Assembly: GCA_013329455.1 (NCBI GenBank) | Contig: DUKF01000067.1 | Location: forward strand, 289 to 10,637 | Direction: 5' to 3' | DNA: 10,349 bases | From: Methanotrichaceae archaeon | Lineage (GTDB): Archaea; Halobacteriota; Methanosarcinia; Methanotrichales; Methanotrichaceae | In this document: positions 6,261 to 10,349 of the stretch, one piece after another | How the letters are laid out: each line of letters opens with the position of its first letter | Position numbering within the stretch: the stretch's first letter is position 1 | Made by a program: the position numbers and the translations under genes | The notes under the pieces: model-generated | Seen by the model: only the letters and a program-made list of their open reading frames with translations | Told to the model about the DNA's origin: nothing | The model's database searches: none

Positions 6261-7058
6261 TTAGAGAGTCACCTCTTCAGCTTCCTCCACGGAGTAGTTC
6301 TCATGGACGACCTTGCAGAGCCTCCTTACAAATAAGGTCGGGTTCTCGGCCTGGAAGATGTTCCTGCCTATGGACAGGCCCCCGCCACCGACGTTTATCG
6401 AGTCGAAGACCATCTCCAAAACCTGCTGTTCCGTATCCATCTTGGGACCGCCCGCGATCACAATGGGGACGCTGCAGCCCTTGACGACCTCCTTGAAGGT
6501 CTCGGGAGATCCTGTGTAGTTCGTCTTGACGATGTCGACGCCAAGCTCCGCCCCGATCCGAGCGGCGTGCTTTACGTACTCGACGTCGTGCTCCGACTTC
6601 ACCTTCGCCCCTCTTGGGTACATCATGGCAAGAAGCGGAACTCCCCAGTAGTCGCAGGTCCTGGCGACTCGCCCCAGGTCTTGGAGCATATGGGCCTCGT
6701 CGTCAGCCCCGACGTTGACGTGGATGCTGACGGCGTCCGCGCCGACCCTGATCGCGTCCTCAACCTCGGTGACGAGGACCTTGTGGTTGGGGTCCGGCGC
6801 AAGGCTTGAGCTGGCAGATAGGTGGATGATCAGGCCCACGTCCCGGCCGTAGCCTCGATGGCCGTGGAGGGGAAGCCCCATGTGGCCGAGAACTGCGTTC
6901 GCCCCGCCTTCGGCCACCTTGTCCACCGCCTCCTGGAGGTCTATCAGCCCCTCGATCGGCCCCACGGTCAGGCCGTGGTCCATGGGGACGATGACCGTCC
7001 GACCAGTCCTCCTGTTGAAGATCCTCTCCATCCTGATGGACTTTCCGACGTTCCTCAT
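6261..7058 (-). CDS. aroA': 2-amino-3,7-dideoxy-D-threo-hept-6-ulosonate synthase
   Basis: A 265-residue class I (Schiff-base) aldolase of the FbaB/DeoC fold, matching the MJ0400 type that performs the first step of the archaeal pathway to 3-dehydroquinate. It condenses 6-deoxy-5-ketofructose 1-phosphate with L-aspartate semialdehyde, replacing DAHP synthase, and so feeds aromatic amino acid (and probably aromatic cofactor) synthesis in the cytoplasm. Key residues are present: Asp27 in VPMDHG, Tyr147 in MMYPRG and the Schiff-base Lys178 in VKTNYTG. All are offset by six from MJ0400 Asp33, Tyr153 and Lys184, consistent with a slightly shorter N-terminus. Other hallmarks are [44 protein letters not shown] and the phosphate-binding GGPK (203-206) and [16 protein letters not shown] 7056-7058 lacks a clear SD. 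The partner dehydroquinate synthase II gene is not next to it here. A close alternative is fructose-bisphosphate aldolase, the sister family. Confidence 0.9.
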   Translation of the reverse strand: MRNVGKSIRMERIFNRRTGRTVIVPMDHGLTVGPIEGLIDLQEAVDKVAEGGANAVLGHMGLPLHGHRGYGRDVGLIIHLSASSSLAPDPNHKVLVTEVEDAIRVGADAVSIHVNVGADDEAHMLQDLGRVARTCDYWGVPLLAMMYPRGAKVKSEHDVEYVKHAARIGAELGVDIVKTNYTGSPETFKEVVKGCSVPIVIAGGPKMDTEQQVLEMVFDSINVGGGGLSIGRNIFQAENPTLFVRRLCKVVHENYSVEEAEEVTL

Positions 7059-7116
7059 GAGGAAATGGCATGTGGTGAGTGGAGATTAAAAGTTGATGGT
7101 CAGATCCGAAAAAGAC

Positions 7117-7136
7117 CGATTTATTTAATTACTTTC
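7117..7136. promoter_or_regulatory. Shared divergent promoter between ADH synthase and SIMPL genes
   Basis: The AT block TTTATTTAA at 7120-7128 can serve both directions. Leftward it reads CGAAAGTAATTAAATAAA (BRE plus TATA), with initiation expected near 7097, giving about a 40-nt leader for ADH synthase. Rightward it would initiate near 7150, giving about a 12-nt leader for the gene at 7163. The whole divergent gap is only 104 bp, so the two genes may compete for TBP/TFB or share a regulator. Confidence 0.5.
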
Positions 7137-7162
7137 GAATCTATAACTCATGGGGATTGTTT

Positions 7163-7885
7163 ATGAGGATATTTGAAGCCCTTCTACTGGGAATGTTAGT
7201 GCTTCTGGCGTCAACAAGCTCCTGCCTGGGAGCTGACGACGAAGACTGCGATGAGATCTCGATGCTGACGATCTCGGGAACTGGGGACGCAACCGACGAT
7301 GCTGACATGGTCACCGTCGTCCTCGGCGTTCAGACGAGGAACGAGAGCGCAGCGGGGGCCGTCGCCGATAACGCCAGGATGATGGCCGACTCCATCGAGG
7401 CCCTGAAGATGGCCGGGGTTCCCGAAAAGGAGATCAAGACCTCCATGTTTTCCATATACTCCACGAGGGACTGGATAGACGGCAAGCAGTCTGATAAGGT
7501 GATATTCGAGGTCTCAAACCAGGTCACCTTCACCCTGAACCTCACCGATGAGGTCGACGTGGGCGAGGTCCTCGACGCCGCCGTGGGTGCCGGGACGAAT
7601 AGCGTCGACAGCATCACCTTCGGTCTCAAGGACCCAACCTCGGTCCAGGAGAAGGCACTTGAGGATGCGGTCGCCGATGCGATGGGAAAGGCCGAGGTGA
7701 TCTCCGAGGCCGCTGGTGTGACTTTGGGCAGGATCCTCTCGATATCTGAGGGAGGTGCATCGCCCGTGCCGATCGCTGAGAGCAGGGTCTTCTTCGCCGC
7801 CGATGTTGCGACGACGACGCCGATCATGCCAGGGGACGTCAAGGTGACGGCGACTGTCACCATCACCTACGAGATCAAGAACTGA
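7163..7885 (+). CDS. Exported SIMPL-domain (DUF541/YggE-like) protein
   Basis: A 240-residue exported protein. Residues 1-23 are a signal sequence (MRIFEALLLGMLVLLASTSS) ending in CLGA. Cys21 gives only a poor lipobox, so either lipid attachment or normal cleavage after LGA is possible. The rest is one SIMPL domain: ISMLTISGTGDATDDADMV (32-50) at its start, a central helix NARMMADSIEALKMAGVPEKEIKTS, the IFEVSNQVTFTL block, the second helix EKALEDAVADAMGKAEVISEAAGVTLG (163-189) and a closing strand DVKVTATVTITYEIKN. Domain length matches the family. SIMPL proteins are periplasmic or extracellular, tend to form ring oligomers and are linked to envelope stress, but their biochemical role is unsettled. 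ATG 7163 is preferred over TTG 7157 for its short GGGGATT ribosome site and signal-peptide start. A good terminator follows, so the gene is monocistronic. Confidence 0.9.
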   Translation: MRIFEALLLGMLVLLASTSSCLGADDEDCDEISMLTISGTGDATDDADMVTVVLGVQTRNESAAGAVADNARMMADSIEALKMAGVPEKEIKTSMFSIYSTRDWIDGKQSDKVIFEVSNQVTFTLNLTDEVDVGEVLDAAVGAGTNSVDSITFGLKDPTSVQEKALEDAVADAMGKAEVISEAAGVTLGRILSISEGGASPVPIAESRVFFAADVATTTPIMPGDVKVTATVTITYEIKN

Positions 7886-7898
7886 GTTGCCAGGTCCG

Positions 7899-7930
7899 TC
7901 CGCTCTAGGGCGGATCTCTGCAGTTTTTTT
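7899..7930 (+). terminator. Hairpin and T-tract terminator of the SIMPL gene
   Basis: TCCGC (7899-7903) pairs with GCGGA (7910-7914), followed nine bases later by a run of seven Ts at 7924-7930. It lies 14 nt after the stop codon. This is the clearest terminator in the window and isolates the SIMPL gene from the one at 8042. Confidence 0.65.
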
Positions 7931-8008
7931 CCGTCTGGTTACGGTTATCGTCTCGAATACGCGAAAAAAGGAGATTCAAAATCTAAAAATGTTTGTGACC
8001 TCGTCAAT

Positions 8009-8017
8009 CTATTAATA
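8009..8017 (+). promoter_or_regulatory. Promoter of a probably leaderless mRNA
   Basis: CTATTAATA lies about 25-33 nt upstream of the ATG at 8042. Normal archaeal spacing would start transcription at or within a few bases of the ATG. The absence of any SD before that ATG fits a leaderless transcript. Confidence 0.4.
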
Positions 8018-8041
8018 CGTTGAACTATCAAATATTCGTTC

Positions 8042-8455
8042 ATGAAGAAATTCATCATTCCAGGCCTCGTCGCAGGAGCTTTGATGCTCGTGGTGGCTAT
8101 CATCCTGGGGCTAATTTTTTCAGCGATTTTTCCGGACGCCATGGCCGAGTACTCAAATTCGAATATTTTCAGGCAGTCGGACGATCCTCTCATGTACTAC
8201 TTCTTCCTCCACTCTTTCGTTATGGGCATCTTCCTCTCTTTCATCTGGCTTAAGGTGAAAGGACTGATCGATGAGGAAGGACTTACGAAAGGCGCAGTCT
8301 ATGGATTTTACGTTTGGCTTTTCTTCGGGATCCCCGGCATGCTGATGTCTCTGAGCACTTTCCAGATCTCAACGTTTCTGGTGGGAACCTGGACAATCAG
8401 CGTATTGGCCCAAGATTTGGCAGCAGGCATTCTCTTTGCTCGCATGTCCAGATAG
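8042..8455 (+). CDS. Small four-helix membrane protein, function unknown
   Basis: A 137-residue integral membrane protein that I do not recognise. Predicted helices are at about residues 5-30, 51-72, 85-106 and 110-133, with short loops. Loop 1 carries PDAMAEYSNSNIFRQSDDP, and the loop after helix 2 is charged (KVKGLIDEEGLTK), probably cytoplasmic. The positive-inside pattern (MKK at the start, KVKG, ARMSR at the end) puts both termini and the 73-84 loop inside. No catalytic motif is evident. Glycines in helices 1, 3 and 4 suggest tight packing, as in small membrane proteins that form homo-oligomers. The ATG at 8042 has no SD but does have a TATA at leaderless spacing. It is transcribed alone: a terminator precedes it and a hairpin (8466-8482) follows. 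I see no functional link to its neighbours. Confidence 0.8.
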   Translation: MKKFIIPGLVAGALMLVVAIILGLIFSAIFPDAMAEYSNSNIFRQSDDPLMYYFFLHSFVMGIFLSFIWLKVKGLIDEEGLTKGAVYGFYVWLFFGIPGMLMSLSTFQISTFLVGTWTISVLAQDLAAGILFARMSR

Positions 8456-8465
8456 TCAAACTCTG

Positions 8466-8527
8466 ATGAACACCTTGTTCATGCACGAAGGATGAAAAAC
8501 CGAATAATCCGCCTGCCGACATCAGGC
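8466..8527 (+). terminator. Tandem hairpins after the membrane-protein gene
   Basis: ATGAAC/GTTCAT (8466-8471, 8477-8482; 5-nt loop) begins 11 nt after the stop. GCCTG/CAGGC (8511-8515, 8523-8527; 7-nt loop) follows. Neither has a T-tract, so they may be 3'-end processing or stability structures rather than a true terminator. Confidence 0.3.
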
Positions 8528-8541
8528 ACATGATATGAGCT

Positions 8542-8724
8542 GTGAAAACTGACCGCAAGTCGAGGGCAACGGTCGCGGTGTCGGTGGCGGAGGATGGACC
8601 GCTAGAGTTGGTCCCCGAATCTGAGGGGACCGAAAAAGAGAGGTTGTCCTTGGTCGATTCCTTCGAGGCCATGGGCCCCGAGAAATTGGCGACTGAGGGG
8701 CCGGTGAGGACGGTGTTGAAGTGA
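8542..8724 (+). CDS. Questionable 60-residue small ORF
   Basis: A GTG-started frame encoding an acidic 60-residue peptide (core VAEDGPLELVPESEGTEKER) with no family I recognise. In favour: the third codon positions are strongly G/C, as in real genes of this window, and hydrophobic and charged residues are balanced. Against: no convincing ribosome site precedes the GTG. A perfect 7-bp inverted repeat GGTCCCC/GGGGACC (8610-8616, 8625-8631) and another, GGCCCC/GGGGCC (8674-8679, 8697-8702), lie inside it, and the opposite strand is also open over much of the region. It may be a small protein, a remnant of an older gene, or a structured RNA. Confidence 0.22.
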   Translation: MKTDRKSRATVAVSVAEDGPLELVPESEGTEKERLSLVDSFEAMGPEKLATEGPVRTVLK

Positions 8725-9069
8725 TTGGACTTTCATGGCGGGTGAGTGAGTCGTGGGAGCGAGGCGAATTTCGGGGCTGGTGTGGCTCACATAAATATGA
8801 CTCCAAACCAATTTTAAATGGCGGTGGCCGTCGAATAATCCTTGGGCTCCTCACTCCTACTCTCCAGCTTTTCGAGGTAGCTTCCTATGCTGACGGCGTC
8901 GCAGCTGGAGGATTATATTCTAAAATCACTTTGAACCTGAAAAAAGCCGTTATGAGGGCGGAAAGGGTACTTGTTTTTATGCTCCCTGGGGAGTTTTCTC
9001 CGCCTTTACTGCCATCGTTCTTCGAGATATCTTAGAACCTTCCGGCATCAGCCCTTTATATTCGTTACA

Positions 9070-9158
9070 TTTCATAGGCATATTAAGACATCTTTTTGTG
9101 ATGAATTTATGAAAAGTATGTCTATATGAGTTGTATTTCAAATTTTCATTACATGAAA
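9070..9158. promoter_or_regulatory. Repeated TTTCAT/ATGAAA half-sites and palindrome (candidate operators)
   Basis: TTTCAT occurs at 9070-9075 and 9144-9149, and ATGAAA at 9109-9114 and 9153-9158. The last pair forms the palindrome TTTCAT-TAC-ATGAAA. In addition GACATCTTTT (9087-9096) is almost the reverse complement of AAAAGTATGTC (9112-9122). All lie 120-210 bp upstream of the substrate-binding protein start. Such symmetry in an AT-rich leader suits a dimeric regulator, although AT-rich DNA also yields palindromes by chance. Confidence 0.35.
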
Positions 9159-9212
9159 CAATAAGTATATTCAACTAAATCCTATTTACTATATTGTTAT
9201 AACAAAAAGATT

Positions 9213-9273
9213 CATAAATAAAAAGAATAATGCTTTATTTCGTAATACATAGTCTGGCAGACATAATGGAGGT
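9213..9273 (+). promoter_or_regulatory. Promoter and ribosome site of the substrate-binding protein gene
   Basis: CATAAATAAA at 9213-9222 is a good TATA, with initiation expected near 9245. CTTTATTT at 9233-9240 is an alternative. GGAGGT at 9268-9273 is 7 nt before TTG 9281 and supports that start. Confidence 0.5.
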
Positions 9274-9280
9274 ATTCCGA

Positions 9281-10349
9281 TTGAGAGATTCGTTATTATG
9301 GGGACTGGCAGCAGGGCTGCTGGTCCTGTTCGCAGCAGGTTGCGCCGTCGCTTCCGATGAGGGCGGCTCGGTTCCCGTCTACACTGTGGCCGACACCACC
9401 GGAGACTGGGGATTTCCCTCACCCTATGCCCACTACTCCCGGGGGCCGGGGTACACGCGGATGAGCTATCTCTTCGACACTTTGATCTGGAAAGATGACG
9501 GGGGGTACGTTCCGGCTCTCGCCGAGAGTTGGGAGATGGAGGGTGACGACGTCTACGTCTTCCACCTGATGGATGGGGTGACGTGGCATGACGGCGAGAA
9601 GTTCACCGCCGACGATGTCGTCTTTACCGTCGACTACATCCAGGACCATCCTTACCAGTGGGTCGACTCATCGATAATCGAGAGCGTTGAGGCTCTCGAC
9701 GACAGCACCGTGAAGATCACACTTTCTGAGCCGTATGCACCCTTCCTCGATCAGGTGGGAGGAACCCTCCCCATCCTGCCCGAGCATATCTGGGCGGAGG
9801 TTGACGACCCCGCGGGCTACAGGGATCAAGAAGCGCTAGTGGGAACGGGCCCCTACACCCTCGACCTCGACGACTATGACAAGGTCCAGGGAACCTACAG
9901 ATACCAGGCCTACGACGACTACTACCTGGGCGAGCCAAAGGTCGAGGAGCTGAGGTTCGTCAAGATCTCGGCGCCGAACGCCGCGGCCGAGCTTCTCCAG
10001 GGGAAGGTCAACACCGCCGGGATCGAGCCTGAGATGATCGACCAGCTGGAGGACGACTTTGTGATCCTCTCGGTTCCGTCTCATTGGTGGAACTACAAGC
10101 TGATGATAAACCACCAGAAGGAGCCGATGTCGGATAAAAGGTTCAGGCAGGCTCTCGCTTATGCCATCGACCGGGAGAAACTTGTGGAGATCGCGGCCCG
10201 CGGGTATGGCCTTGCCGGAAGCCCCGGGTTCGTGCCACCGGACAACGATTGGTACAATTCCGAGATGGACGCACTCCGTCCCCATGACCCCGCCAAAGCA
10301 GAGCAGCTTCTCGATGATATGGGCTATGAAGGCCAGCAGATCGAGCTCA
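9281..10349 (+). CDS. ABC substrate-binding lipoprotein, family 5 (peptide/nickel type), 5' part
   Basis: Extracytoplasmic solute receptor of a peptide/nickel/oligosaccharide-type ABC importer. 356 codons are present and the frame runs off the right edge; family members are usually about 500-600 residues, so roughly the C-terminal third is missing. Residues 1-21 form a lipoprotein-like signal (MRDSLLWGLAAGLLVLFAAGC), with Cys21 as the possible lipid anchor. Family 5 landmarks follow in order: YLFDTLIW (63-70), PALAESWEMEGDDVYVFHLM (78-97), DGVTWHDGEKFTADDVVFT (98-116), ILPEHIW, VGTGPYTL (187-194) and RFRQALAYAIDREKL (287-301). TTG 9281 has GGAGGT at 7-nt spacing. An in-frame ATG at 9266 would add five residues (MEVFR) but overlaps that ribosome site. 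The isolated AT-rich promoter suggests it heads an operon whose permease and ATPase genes should lie to the right. The substrate cannot be told; His and Trp near the ligand cleft are not decisive for nickel. Confidence 0.92.
   Translation, partial: MRDSLLWGLAAGLLVLFAAGCAVASDEGGSVPVYTVADTTGDWGFPSPYAHYSRGPGYTRMSYLFDTLIWKDDGGYVPALAESWEMEGDDVYVFHLMDGVTWHDGEKFTADDVVFTVDYIQDHPYQWVDSSIIESVEALDDSTVKITLSEPYAPFLDQVGGTLPILPEHIWAEVDDPAGYRDQEALVGTGPYTLDLDDYDKVQGTYRYQAYDDYYLGEPKVEELRFVKISAPNAAAELLQGKVNTAGIEPEMIDQLEDDFVILSVPSHWWNYKLMINHQKEPMSDKRFRQALAYAIDREKLVEIAARGYGLAGSPGFVPPDNDWYNSEMDALRPHDPAKAEQLLDDMGYEGQQIEL

Larger units (their letters stand above)
8456..9265. other. Long stretch without a convincing gene
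   Basis: About 810 bp. The left half (to about 8850) is GC-rich and dense in short inverted repeats, with one doubtful small ORF at 8542-8724. About 8850-9045 has intermediate composition, with frames that are broken or lack protein character. The right part (about 9045-9260) is very AT-rich and holds palindromic sites and TATA boxes serving the substrate-binding protein gene. No tRNA, rRNA, IS end or CRISPR repeat is visible. Confidence 0.6.

Noticed and set aside
7330..7866. 178-codon minus-strand frame across the SIMPL gene
   Set aside because: Ser/Thr/Ala-rich antisense shadow; the plus strand encodes a full SIMPL domain.
7989..8015. Eight-codon mini-ORF preceded by AAGGAGATT
   Set aside because: The spacing from the SD-like site is about 15 nt, too long, and it overlaps the promoter of the gene at 8042.
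8397..8672. 91-codon minus-strand frame overlapping the end of the membrane-protein gene
   Set aside because: It overlaps the well-supported membrane protein, is Ser/Thr-rich, and has no start signal.
8721..9035. 104-codon plus-strand frame
   Set aside because: Composition drifts across a change in base content, there is no ribosome site, and no coherent domain or membrane pattern is visible.
9045..9265. AT-rich segment as a replication origin or mobile-element scar
   Set aside because: No origin-recognition-box repeats, Cdc6/Orc gene, transposase remnant, terminal inverted repeats or target duplications were seen; a regulatory leader is the simpler reading.
9836..10285. 149-codon minus-strand frame
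   Set aside because: Opposite the substrate-binding protein, whose family motifs run continuously through it.
1..10349. CRISPR array, tRNA or rRNA genes
   Set aside because: No regularly spaced identical repeats and no T-loop-like GTTCRANNC with matching acceptor stem were found on either strand by eye.

Overview
The window looks like the chromosome of a euryarchaeon, most likely a methanogen of the Methanosarcinales/Methanothrix type; that lineage is my inference and was not tested. The support is as follows. There is a free-standing TRAM-domain protein and an MJ0400-type 2-amino-3,7-dideoxy-D-threo-hept-6-ulosonate (ADH) synthase. Promoters have archaeal TATA/BRE form, with BRE-TATA placed about 25 nt before likely transcript starts. 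Ribosome sites match GGAGGTGATC and TTG starts are frequent. Coding regions are GC-rich with GC-rich third positions, while promoters are AT-rich. No phage, IS, CRISPR or tRNA signature was seen.

Layout, left to right. 1-99 (-) is the N-terminus of a membrane or exported protein running off the left edge. 100-397 is non-coding with a bidirectional hairpin terminator. 398-631 (-) is the TRAM protein. 632-952 is non-coding, with a promoter on each side and a direct repeat. 953-1582 (+) is a secreted, cysteine-clustered protein. It converges on a leftward block of ABC transporter genes from 6012 down to 1643: permease 1, permease 2, permease 3 and ATPase, all of the MacB/LolCDE/FtsX type. Upstream of it, 6261-7058 (-) is ADH synthase, divergent from 7163-7885 (+), an exported SIMPL-domain (DUF541) protein. 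8042-8455 (+) is a small four-helix membrane protein. 8456-9265 has no convincing gene: a hairpin-dense GC-rich half, then a very AT-rich half. 9281 to the right edge (+) is the N-terminal part of a family 5 (peptide/nickel type) ABC substrate-binding lipoprotein.

How the genes work together. The three permeases and one ATPase form an envelope transporter module. Permeases 1 and 2 are recent tandem paralogues whose TATA region, leader and TTG start were duplicated with the gene. Permease 3 is more distant, and permeases 2 and 3 and the ATPase form one tight operon. Each permease has one N-terminal helix, a roughly 210-residue extracytoplasmic domain and three C-terminal helices. This resembles mechanotransmission-type transporters acting on lipoproteins, peptides or drugs rather than importers. 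The other genes have little visible link to the module. The window is enriched in exported proteins (Cys-cluster protein, SIMPL protein, substrate-binding lipoprotein). ADH synthase starts the archaeal route to 3-dehydroquinate and aromatic amino acids.

I found no clearly new defence or mobile system. The points most worth a second look are the secreted Cys-cluster protein with its 30-bp-spaced upstream repeat, the three-permease arrangement, and the palindromic AT-rich region before the substrate-binding protein.
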